Below, piece by piece: positions 52,124 through 62,858 of a DNA stretch of 64,000 nt (positions are counted from its first letter, which is position 1; every line of letters begins with the position of its first letter). The notes under the pieces were generated by a model. That model searched no databases. It was not told the origin of the DNA and saw only the letters and a program-made list of their open reading frames with translations. A program made the translations under genes and the position numbers. The DNA is from Circinella umbellata. Lineage: Eukaryota; Mucoromycota; Mucoromycetes; Mucorales; Lichtheimiaceae. The stretch is from the NCBI GenBank assembly GCA_025093555.1, contig JAIWNF010000016.1, forward strand, positions 310,001 through 374,000, read 5' to 3'.

Positions 52124-53504
52124 GTGTTGAAACCGATTACGTATGAATACTGTTTATAACTTTGCATGCATAGGACACAGTCATCATTCAGGGCACTGGC
52201 ATAAAAACCATTACTATAATAATGAGCTGTTTTGATTATTATAATTTTACATACACTCATTAATAACATCTTTATACGTAACTGCAATCCCCTAACTACG
52301 TATCATATAAAGCATAGTATAATGACATATCTTTTTCTAACAGTCTACGTTGCCAATAAACAACAGCTTCACAAATAATATAGCTATAGTTATATACATT
52401 TTAGCTAATAGAACAGATTTAATTGTGTATTTATGTAGTGAAGATGATGATGTTGATAATATTTCTACCGGCCAACTTTTCTGCCAGTTTGTTTTTTATG
52501 CAGAAAACAGTTATAAAAACAATAAGGGAGCGATGCGACAGATGATTATTCCACATTTTTATTACTATATTTGTATATAAAATACTATTTTGATAATGCA
52601 ATACGTAAAGGGGCTGTTTTCAAATATAGATATGATTATTGGTTCATTCAATATGATGTTAACAACAAGAGATCCTGAGGTTAATATTTTAAATGGGTTA
52701 ATTACATTGCTATTTACTAATTCGGTACTTTAGCAGTAGAAAATAACAAAAAATGTTATAAATTTCTAAATGGTACATTCCACCCATTAATACAACATCA
52801 TAACAAAAAAATATAATGGACTTATTTTAAAAGTGATAACCAAATATTCGTTACATATGCAAAACAATAATAATGAATAACTGTTAATTGAAACGAAACT
52901 TTTAATTATTTTGTCGGTGTATCAATGATTCACACGTGCCACTGTACTCTAAGCGCAACATAAATATGCATGCAGCAAAAAATGCTATTGTAATCATCCT
53001 TGATAAATTTTCAAATGTGTGCTACTCATATAGGATAATCATATACTTATCATAACAAATTAATCCTTTCTTTTCGTCTATCTATTTGTCAACCGCACTG
53101 GTAATAACTATATACGAAAAACCGAAATAATTGTACCAAAATCTATAGAATCAATTGTTGAAATAGATCTTTTTTTTTCAACTGCTATCCTACTAATTTC
53201 ATTAGTAGATGTGAAAATAAAAGAGATTAAATAAATAAGCACGTAACATGTTTATTTTTTACATGGAAATTAGCATATAAATTTTTAAAGTATTTAATAT
53301 CTAGTACAACTGCTTTTTTTCGATTCTAATCTAGAATCAAATTTGACATGCGCATAGGAGAACTACTCGTTAAAGAAATGTAGTAAAGGATAAAGACGTT
53401 ACCTATGTCATGGACATAAATTAAGATGCCACTTAATTAGTGTTATTACTCAAAGTAATATTTATTCTTGACAATTAAAATAGTGTCGTTAAGAAGTTTC
53501 AACT
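49634..53504. other. Gene-poor A+T-rich region of about 3.9 kb
   Basis: I see no supported gene. Pyrimidine-rich tracts at 49.65-49.75 kb (minus sense) are the FYVE gene's leader. Open frames near 49.84, 50.0, 50.3-50.6, 50.7-51.0 and 52.35 kb are short, homopolymer-driven or overlapping on opposite strands, and have no motif. Low-complexity elements include a C-run at 50757-50765 and the CA tract listed separately. Confidence 0.4.
52091..52122. repeat. (CA)n microsatellite
   Basis: About 16 uninterrupted CA units lie in a gene-poor region. The tract creates a false Cys/Val-repeat reading frame on the minus strand. Confidence 0.95.
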
Positions 53505-54010
53505 GTACCTCCTACCAGATTACTATTGTCACCGAGCTGCTTTATGTCGTGCCACCTTTTCCATCTTTGAAATGCTACACAAACTACGTAGTTACATGGA
53601 TTTTCTTTTGCTTTTTTTGCTTTTTTGACTAAGATCGAGCAGATTTCTTGTCCATTTATACATATTTGAAATAATAGAATGACCCTTTCTTCCTATATAC
53701 CAATTTAAAATTTTGTATAATTGACCTCTAAGCCTTTTGATTTATATTAAAAACATAACTAAAGGACCTACTGATTCAAAGAAAATTGAATCAACGGCTT
53801 ATATAATCATAGGACAAAATGATATATGGACCGACATCTTAAATAAAATAAACATTATTAGAAGCTGAGTCAATATTACTCAGTTTAAGGCCGTTAAGCC
53901 AATTGACACAGTTAGATTTGGCCTCCCATTCAACAACAATAACTTTCCAACTGTTGCGCAGGTGTATTGTGCAAATGATTTTTCAATTACACTGTAATAG
54001 ATCCAGCAGC
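53505..54010 (+). pseudogene. Possible decayed protein-coding relic
   Basis: Plus-strand pieces read like protein. About 53508-53610 gives LPDYYCHRAALCRATFSIFE and continues MLHKLRSYMDF. From about 53760 to 53998 one frame gives KGPTDSKKIES, IIIGQNDIWTDI, an internal stop, then FKAVKPIDTVRFGLPF and FPTVAQVYCANDFSITL before a stop. The amino-acid composition is balanced, unlike the surrounding A+T noise. I do not recognise the family, and no intact gene can be built. Boundaries are approximate. Confidence 0.35.
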
Positions 54011-54630
54011 TGTCAAACATCTTGTCTTGTAATACATAACATACGTAACATAATAACTTAATGAGACTGAGTATATACATATATATATGAAGAATGTGTA
54101 CAAATCTTAATAGCGGGTTACATAGTCACTGCAAATTATAGATGAACCACAGCGTAAAATTATAGTAGACTTCCTGCGTAAAGTTCTTGTGATACATACT
54201 CTTATAAATAGTACCTACACGTCTTTCAACATTGATCTATTGTCGACTATAATTGTTGATAAAAGGAGAGAGAAAAAGAAGCATCAATTATTCTTAATGG
54301 CGAAACAAGTAAACGCGCTTGTTATCATATTATCATTGATGGGTAACTATTAAGAAGATCTTATATATTATTTGATGTCTAATATAAATGAAAATAGTGT
54401 TACTTGATAATTACTATAATAATTAAACTTTCTCTATTTCACTTGACTTGTGAACTATGTAATGATCAGCATTGGGTCGCACGGACCACTTGCGATTTTA
54501 AAAATAGGTATATGTGGAATTGAATGCTCTAATTCCCCCAAAATAAACTAATCTCCCACCAAACTCGTTTCATTCATCAAGTAACGATAAATTATCAATA
54601 CAAAATACAGTTATTTTTAATCAAAATATC
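54011..54630. other. Spacer downstream of the CCDC97-like gene
   Basis: A+T-rich, no supported gene. The part next to 54630 should be the 3' UTR of the minus-strand CCDC97-like gene. Confidence 0.4.
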
Positions 54631-55910
54631 TTAATAATCTTGAACTCCTGTATATACTGATTGCTGTTGTAATAACCCTGCATCTGTTGAATCTGATTCT
54701 TCATCAAAATATTGATCATGAATATCTTGTTCTTGTTGTGCAATATCATCATAAGCCTAGATATCATGGTTATGTATGTATAGGTCAACAACAGTAGAAC
54801 CATACTAGCTCCTTATATATATAATACTCGAACATACCTCATTTTTATCTACAGTGGTATAATCAAATTTTGTCTAACCAGAAAAAAGAATGTAAATATT
54901 CATAAAACATTGTTGAATTTAGATATTTAACTTACATCTTTTCCAGACAAAAATCGTTCTTCTAATAATCGTACAAGTTCTAGTCGCTGTTGTTCTCGAA
55001 ATGCCATCATCTTTTCAATATCTTCTTCATTTTCTTCATCTCTTTCCACTCTTTCAGTTTCTTCTTCGTCGGTTACCATAATATTATTATTATTATATGT
55101 CGATTCTCCCATTTTCAAATCTCCATCCTCATCCTCACTATCTTCGTCCTCTTCTTCAAATTGTTCCTCATCAATCAGTTTCTGTCTTTGAACTTGTTCA
55201 TGAGCATTCCTTCGATCCATATTCCCCAATAACCGTTGTACAAGATTCTCTTCTGGGTCATAAGGATGATCTTTTTCATCTTGAGTAAGATGTTGACCAA
55301 TGAATTGTTCATAAAGTACAGGATCAAGCTGTTGCATAGATTCATCCGAAAAATAACTGGACCCATGTAAATGTCGTTTCAAATATTCGTATCGTCGGTT
55401 ATGTATTATCTTACGTTGTGTACGTTCTTCTTGAGGTGTTGGTAAAAGTTGTTTTAAATAGATGTCAACTTCATATTCTTTTTCTGTAATATTATAAAGA
55501 TATAGTATGACAAAATATAGTTCATATTTAGTATATATATATATGTTGTGATCACTTTCAAATCTCACCTCGAAATGGTTCAAATTCTTGTAAAATGCCG
55601 AATGGAAGGTGACGACCCCATCGACTTAGAAAGAGACCACGATCCTTTTTTAATATTCGTTGCATTGTTTCTTGTTTCTCCTCTGCACTAGCTTCCATTT
55701 CATCGGGTTGAAGAGCTTTAAATGGAATTTCATCGACATGTTCACGAATATATTCTGATATAGTATCCATTTTCTCTCTCTGAAAAAAAAGGCAAAAGAA
55801 AATAAAAACTCAGTGTAAAAGTTTATTTTTATGCATACCACATTTAATTGACAATTCAACCCACTATTATTACTACCACTGCTACTTATTACCTTACTTT
55901 TTTCTGTCAT
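54631..55910 (-). CDS. CCDC97-like protein (DUF2052 family)
   Basis: Five exons (55893-55910, 55569-55779, 54936-55483, 54838-54873, 54631-54756); 939 nt, 312 aa. CCDC97 is a conserved eukaryotic protein reported to associate with the SF3B spliceosome module; activity is poorly defined. Signs: the family block RGLFLSRWGRHLPFGILQEFEPFR (residues about 60-78), then YEVDIYLKQLLP, RKIIHNRRYEYLKRHL, and a later acidic stretch followed by REQQRLELVRLLEERFLSGKD, a helix that matches the family C-terminal part. The chosen start uses a six-codon first exon (MTEKSK) ending at a GTAATA donor. An equally possible start is the in-frame ATG at 55770 with the upstream intron in the 5' UTR. The opposite-strand start at 55918 is only 7 bases away if the upstream start is used. 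Confidence 0.85.
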
Positions 55911-55917
55911 AAATTTG

Positions 55918-58900
55918 ATGCAACATCACTTTCAGGTAAATAATGAACTGTAATACTCGATGAAATGAAGAATTTATGTATATAATTCTTGTATTATAGG
56001 CCGATATTACTGGTGTCTTAGAATATGCAACTGTAACCTCACCAAGGTAAATAGATCTATGACTTAGATCTAGTTTTTGTTTTTGTTCAGATCGCTAACT
56101 TTTTTTTTTCTTTTCAATTAGTTGCGATTTTGTTCATGTATTGCAAAAATCTTTACTAGAGACATTGAATTATTTCAAACGATCGCCCGATGCCCTGGAC
56201 GCTTTGCACATTGTATTGTTTCGAGCATGGCATAATAAAGAAGGTAGATAATAGTTATATAAACCCAAAAGTTATATGACTCAAAGAAAACAATGAGCTT
56301 ATTTATATATGTATCCGATAGAATATATGAGTGATTTTTCAATATCACGCTATCAACGAGGCATTCAGACCAATGAATATATACGATTAATGGATTTGAA
56401 TAACCTATTCGAGCGTACCATGAGTCATCTATATGAAATACCAATTGAGGTAAAGTTAACGATATAATGGTTTACTATTACCGTTATATCGAAGTCTGCA
56501 CGTGATTGGTAATAATAAATAATAACAATATTCATGATTGCTATAGGAAGCTATCAATGCACTTCAGCAACTGATACTTGCCGATCCATCTCCTCGTTAT
56601 CTCACTTATTATTTCCGCATTACCAATACTATATCAGATAATCAACAATATTCTCGAGCTATCGATTTCATTACTCAACGAAAACTCGACACCATTAATG
56701 AAAATGATTTTATTAATATATTAGCTTTAATTCATGAACAGCAACAGTTACAGGAAAATACAAGCTTACCACGATCAATGAAATTGACTCGACTGATGAC
56801 TTGGCTTCGATCTAATACCTGTATTACTTTCACTGAAAAATCATCAATTGAAAGTAGTGATTCACCCAAGAAGCGACGGATTATAATCAAAACCTTGGAT
56901 GATATTAGGTAGATAAAGATACTGGAGATTGATGGGGTTCGTGAAAATGGTGAGAGAGTATTTTGATTTTTCTTTCTCTTTTACTCAAAGCAAAAAAAAA
57001 AAATAGAAAAGAAACACCAGATATAAGGACGCAATGGAATAATAATAACAATGATAACAAATATTCAAATACACATGAAAAAGCATATATAATTATCTGT
57101 CAACATTTACGTCGCCATGCGCAACCAAAAAGATCTCTTGAATACAAAGAAGTTCAATTACAACAACAGGAAAATGAAGAAGAAAAACATGTTTTTGATT
57201 ATGATAATAGTAATTGTACCGAATTGTTGAACAATACATTGGGCCGCATGATTCGAGAACTTTCACTGGATAAAAATAATTTGTTAACTTCTTGGAAATT
57301 ATGGTGTTTACAAGTATTATTGGAAAGAAGTTCTGGATCCAAATCTGTGATGATAGCCATGGTTCAGTTTTCCGATTTGTGGATCAAGTAGGTCTTCTCC
57401 TCCCCTTTTCTTTTTTAATAGATATATTAATGCATATTATTACTTAATTTGAAGAGACTGACTCAATTTAAAATTATAATAATAATATTAATAAGGAACT
57501 GGTTACAGCCTTATGCTAAAGACACATTTGTATCTCTTATTATCAAGGAAAATCTTCTTACTCAGTACTATCATCATTTTTACAAGGTTTTTTATTGTAT
57601 ACCATCAGAAGAAAAGGAAGGAAAGACGGTAAGTAGGAAATGAATTGATAGCATGAAAAAAATAAGGGTATAGTCTTTCGCAAGAGAGTTTATGTAAACT
57701 TCAAATATAGGTAACAGATCTCTGTTTCTTCTTCTTTCATTTACTGATAAATATCACTGATAAAAAAAAATCTTTGGTATTCCGAGACTATGTCTTTCAA
57801 CACATGTAAGCAAATCATCATTTTTTTAATTGTTTGATTGTTAGAAAAGAAATCTTATTAACGAGTTCTTTAAATTATTTAGATCCAGTCAATATTCGAT
57901 CGATTATAATCTATTCGATATCGATAATCCACCTATTAATATGGATGCCGAATTGACCAAGGCATTTAATCAATGTAATAGTGAAATGGTTGTGTGGGAT
58001 TCTACTATGCAAAGACTGACAGCTGTAAGTCGCTACTTGGAGCATAGATCTTTATAAATTCTATACATATTTAAATAGTAATTTGTTTCACTCATTTGAT
58101 TTTTTTTTTAAAAAAAAGTTGACCACTATTTATCCAAAAGCGGTTGTCATGGAAATGGTTGCACAATGCTGTTTAAATAAGGATCGTCATGCCACCACAA
58201 TTCCTGTGTTACGTTCCTTGGGTAAATTATGCCGTACAAGAGTTAAACAAGTTGGGAAATCAACAACTACCACTACCCTTCTTGTCCACTGTTTAAAATT
58301 ACTCTTGGATGAATGGAGTGTAGACATGATCCGAGATAACCTTATCAATATATTGACATTTATTAAGGCTTGTAGTAAAGGATTGGTAAGTCATTTAATA
58401 TTTTATTCTTGGGTTTTAATTCGCATATGTTAACTCTTTTTTTCCTTCTATTTATCCTTTATAACTAGAATATGTACGATGAATTTCCTCCATTATTAGT
58501 TCCTCAACAACATGTAAAGGAGAATATGGGTGTGTTGATTGATCTTGAGCACTTTATATCGGAAGAAATAATACCATGGTTAACTCTTAAAGAACTACAG
58601 CACCAGAAAGATGATATCTTTCGAAAGCTTGGATTAACAATATTGGATATACTTTGTGATAGTGAATCAGCTAAATGGAATGACTGGAGCTCAGCGCTCA
58701 ACAATGAAAAGGACGATATAAAACCTATTGGATGCTTTGATTCAATTCTTTTGGCTCGTACGATCTCACGAATTCTCGATATGCGTAGTAATAACAGTCT
58801 TAGTATCGATGATCTGGAAGCAGCATTATCATTTCAAAAAAAGTTAGCAGTTGTGATGAATGTTATTTATACTAAACAGCCATCTACAGAACTAATTGCC

Positions 58901-60374
58901 TTTTTCGACGAACTTCAAACGAAATATGGTAAACAAAAATATACTTTTCTTTTTAATTACCAAGGAGAACAAAAAAGTAAAATATATTATGGACATGTTG
59001 ATTTTGTATTATGTCATGTACCTTTTTAGATTGGCGAACGTGCATGACTTGGAATGATTTTCAATACTCGATATCATTTAACCAAGATCAAAGAAGGTTA
59101 TTCAAGATCAGTATACCCGCTCAACTTGAGTCTATTATAAACGATCTGGGTAGTACCTGCCACTCGTACCAACCACAAAATGTGCAGCAGAACGATGGTG
59201 ATGGGTGGTCAATGCTTTTTGAAGGATGTAAACTTTCGTCTTGTTTTATTACGCAACTATTTGCAGCAAAAGACTATTGGACATATCATCTAATGCTTTT
59301 GTGGAATCATCCGAATGATGATACATTTGTTTCTCAACATTTAAAACAAGCATTATACCCTTCATTGGCTTCAAGTACAACATATGAATATGAACAATTA
59401 CTGGTTCGATTTTTAGGAGAACTGTATGATTCTTTTGATACAGCTGGAAAAGCAATACGAGAATATAATAATTATACCAATCAAGGTATAAAAGCACTTG
59501 TTGGGCTGCTCAATGATTCAGGTAAAACGTAACATAGACGGAGAGCAGCATAATAATGCTCTTAGAATATGATTATTAACGTGGTACTATTATTCTCGTC
59601 ATTATCCTTTCAGATGCCAAGATATTTTGGTTTGTACTCTATATGTGCAAGCTCTTAAAAGACGAAATATTATTAACGCGCTCCGAAGACAGTTCATCCT
59701 ATTCGTTAGGTATTATTAAAGCTTTTAATGCTTGTCATACTTGGTCCAAACCTTTCCATATACCACAAGCAACATTAGCGTCATTACGCATGTTTCGAGA
59801 AGCTTTATTCGACGATGATATGATCCAACAAAACATAGCCAAACTATGGGATTCATCAGGTCAAGAAACGGATGATATTACTAATGCAATGGTCATCGAT
59901 GTATATTATCCATTTATGGATATTAACAATCGATCTAGACAAGCATTATCCATTCTCGCTCTTTGTTACTTATGTGACGTATTTTATCACCATCATCAAC
60001 AGCAGCAACAACAGCGTCATGAAAATAACGTCGATATATGTGAACTATTACGTGTTCCAATGCTTCAAATTGTTGAAGGTCTTCAAGCAAATGAACGAAG
60101 AAATCGATTCAGTGAATTGGCAAGCAGTCAAGTTCAATCAAGGCTGGATAAATGGAAAAAGACAAATAATAAACCTAAGCGTCGAGGGCTTCTACGAGAT
60201 GTGATTGAGTCTTATGATAAAGAGGTTGTTTTATTTCATATAGCTTTGTTAAATGAGGACCCTGGATTACAGAATATTTTATTACAATCTTTACAACTTA
60301 ATGAAGAAGAAAGAGACCAAGTTTCAACAAAGAAAAATGTGCATAAAAAACATCATCATATTTATTGTATATAG
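55918..60374 (+). CDS. Large all-helical protein of unknown function
   Basis: Thirteen exons (55918-55935, 56000-56046, 56122-56243, 56322-56449, 56547-56908, 57007-57387, 57496-57628, 57711-57805, 57883-58024, 58119-58385, 58469-58928, 59030-59521, 59614-60374); 3,408 nt, 1,135 aa with all phases consistent. The protein is rich in Leu/Ile and amphipathic helices, as in ARM/HEAT-type scaffolds (for example CDFVHVLQKSLLETLNYF, RMIRELSLDKNNLLTSWKLW, VVMEMVAQCC, LVHCLKLLLDEWSVDMI). A predicted basic patch (PKKRRIIIKT, about 230) could be a nuclear localisation signal. The C-terminus is basic with a His/Gln run (about residue 1008) and WKKTNNKPKRRGLLRDVIE. I do not recognise the family. It could be a large DNA-repair or transcription scaffold, but that is a guess. 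Confidence 0.8.
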
Positions 60375-60600
60375 ATTTTATAGTAATAAACACTTGTATT
60401 TTTTCACTATAATAAAATAATATGTACTTGATCAAAAATCATAAGAAATGTTTTCAACGAAATCAAGAGTAGAAGTAGAGATATCACCATAGTAACAGCG
60501 AAGAATAAAATGACTAAGATAGGGTTAATTAAGATGATTATTCAAAATATCTTTACTATTTCCATAATAAAATAGCTGTACAGTACTTCCAACAAGCAAT
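60375..60600. other. Spacer before the transposon leader
   Basis: A+T-rich 3' flank of the helical-protein gene. The sequence TGTACAGTACTTCC at about 60577-60590 may be at or near the left end of the transposon, but I found no matching inverted copy on the right. Confidence 0.3.
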
Positions 60601-60735
60601 GTCGCAGCCAGCCAAAAACCAAGTCGTTGGCCAATCAAAATCGATGTCGTTGGTTGGTCAAAATCAATTTCGCACTTTTGGAAATGGGAGTCGTATTTTT
60701 AGAAACCATGTCGTTTGCATTTGAAAATGATGTCG
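60601..60735 (+). repeat. Degenerate 22-bp periodic GTCG array in transposon leader
   Basis: The motif GTCG recurs at 60601, 60623, 60646, 60690, 60710 and 60732, with a diverged TTCG at 60669. That gives steps of 22, 23, 23, 21, 20 and 22 bases. Units share a form like GTCGTTGG..AAAATC.AT. Two helical turns per unit places the motifs on one DNA face. The array lies directly upstream of the transposase relic, where subterminal transposase-binding repeats are often found. Confidence 0.75.
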
Positions 60736-60766
60736 TGTTACGATGATTTTTTGGCACTCGAAAAAA

Positions 60767-60774
60767 TATAAAAT
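60767..60774 (+). promoter_or_regulatory. Candidate TATA box of the transposase
   Basis: TATAAAAT lies about 50 bases before the ATG at 60823 and just downstream of the GTCG array, followed by a C/T-rich stretch (gtctttcttctcc). It is a plausible core promoter of the former transposase gene. Confidence 0.4.
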
Positions 60775-60822
60775 GAGGTCTTTCTTCTCCTGAGTCTTTT
60801 CTTCAATTGCTTAAATTTTAAC

Positions 60823-62155
60823 ATGAGTACAATATTTTTATTTGAAGATGGGCATGGAAATGTCGTTAATGAGAATGGAGGTTCTGAACACATGGGATAT
60901 ATTGTTGATCAGAATGAGCTCATTGTAGAGCCGATTGCGGCTCACAGTGAGTACTTGAAAAATATGCCCTCTAGTGAATCTTCATCTGTTTGTCCAATGC
61001 TGACAGAAAAGCCAAAAGATGAAGTAATTCGTATGAAAGAGGTAAACACAAAGCGCGATTATGTGCGCTATTCCCTCCAAGATAAGGTTCGCTTTTTCGA
61101 ACTGAAGATTGAAAAGTGTATGCTGCAGCGAAGCAGTTGGGTATTCACATTCGGACTGCTCAGAGATGGGTTAAACAGTACAATATGTGTCCTGATAGCA
61201 TTTTTGAGGTTTGTAAGCAAATTGGTCGTAGACGTATCTTGAGCAAAGAGCATAAAACAGCTGTTATCAGTTTTATTGATAGTAACCCTTCTGCTTCTGT
61301 TGTTGATGTAACCGAGCATTTGTTGAATCGGTTCGATGATCTGAAAGTTTCACGTAGCACTGTTTACAATTTCATGAAAAGTGAATGCAACCTTTCGTTG
61401 AAGAAGGCTGACTTTCATTCTGGTTGAAAGGAACAGTCCAGCCAAGGTTGAAGAGAGACATGATTGGGTTCGTAAGTGGGAAAATACTGATATGAATTTT
61501 TTGACGAATTGCGTGTTTCTTGACGAGTCAGCTTTCGATATCAATATGAAACGCTCTAGGGCTTGGTCCAAAAAAGGTACGCGTGCCATTGTTACCCGAC
61601 CAGTAACGAGAGCAAACACGACGTCGATATTGGGTGCCATCTCTGCTGAAGGTTTGATTACAATTGGTATCAAAAAACCGAGACCAGCGAAGAAGAGAAA
61701 GGCTGAAGGATACATAAGCTCAGGTACCGTAACGGGTCATCATATCAGTTTCTTAAAAATGACTCTTGATGAAATGGACAAGCATCCTCACATGAAAGGC
61801 TACTATGTAGTCATGGATAATGCACCAATCCACACACATGAAAACATAAAGAAGTATATTGAGTATCGAGGATACAAATGCGTGTATCTTCCTACTTACT
61901 CCCCTGAGCTTAACCCAATAGAACAATTCTGGGCAGTGGCAAAGAGTAAGGTTAAGCGTCATAGGTTTTTGCAGGAAGACACTTTATCAAAAAGAATCAC
62001 GGAAGCTTGCAATAGTGGTGGAGAAAAGTCATTTCCGAGGTTTCGTTTCGCATTCTTACAACTGCTTGGATAAATGTCGAAACAAAGTGCCCATATATTG
62101 GCAACCAACAACTTCATCAAAAGGCAACAATACAGAAGTAAGAACCACGTAAATA
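60823..62155 (+). pseudogene. Broken DD34E (Tc1/IS630-type) transposase
   Basis: The protein is spread over shifted frames. The frame from 60823 gives an N-terminal region to about 61115 (DYVRYSLQDKVRFFEL). The frame from about 61116 to 61420 gives the helix-turn-helix DNA-binding part (AAAKQLGIHIRTAQRWVKQY, VSRSTVYNFMK). The first frame returns at about 61420-62020 with the catalytic DDE_3 domain. The catalytic Asp lies in FLDESAFD, the second Asp in VVMDNAPIH and the Glu in SPELNPIEQFWA; 34 residues separate the second Asp and Glu. A third shift near 62020 moves the C-terminus (HFRGFVSHSYNCLDKCRNKV) to another frame. Catalytic residues are present but the gene cannot encode one intact product without recoding, so I call it a recently inactivated copy. 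Confidence 0.88.
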
Positions 62156-62858
62156 TCAATCAGGTAAGTAATTAGCAATTTTATTTCACTTTTTTAAGAG
62201 TATTACATCGACTGTCAGTCATTTTATGAGCGACCATGAAAGTAAAAAGCAAACTGATTTGCACAACGCCAGCAACACGAAAAAAAAACATGAAAACCAG
62301 GTAAGTTGTGTCGTTACAGCTGACAGAAAGTGTTGCAGGCTAAGTTATTGGGATTAGTTCTGGAGATATAAAAGACAAAAGTGCGTTCTAATTTTATTGA
62401 TACATCTGCGCCAAATAGATTTTGAAACTAGACCAAAAAGCAAGTATGTACAATGTGACGAAAGGCTTGGGTCTACCATCTTTGCAATGGTTCTAATTGT
62501 CCGATTCTCCATAAAAAAAGACACTGTTAGTGTGACGTATCCATAAACATTACGAAAATGGAGACTGCTTAACTATTGCTTCCGGTTTTGTAGTGAAACC
62601 CAATGTAAGTCCGTTCAAACGACGATGCATACACCAGTAACATAGACGTTCATCTCTAGTCTTACAAAAGCAAGACCTTCACTGACTACTAACCTCACTG
62701 CAACTCCACAATTGTAGTCCAAATCAGTCTCTTACCATCATTACCTTTCAACCGGAAGATTTGAGCCAAAGGAATAAAGAAAAACAAAACATCCCCGATT
62801 CAAAGTTCATGTGTGGCTCTTTTTTCTTCTTGTTTTCTTTTCTTCTTTTGCAGTGTAG
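62156..62858. other. Right flank of transposon and leader of last gene
   Basis: No intact gene. Two CGAC motifs at 62209 and 62231 are 22 bases apart in inverted orientation relative to the leader array, which would fit a right subterminal region. From about 62750 on, an A-rich and then T/C-rich stretch ends in a good splice acceptor (ttcttttgcag at 62853), probably belonging to a first intron of the last gene. I cannot place its first exon. Confidence 0.35.

Noticed and set aside
60577..60600. Left terminal inverted repeat of the transposon
   Set aside because: The sequence TGTACAGTACTTCC is suggestive, but I found no inverted match downstream of the transposase, so I do not call element ends.
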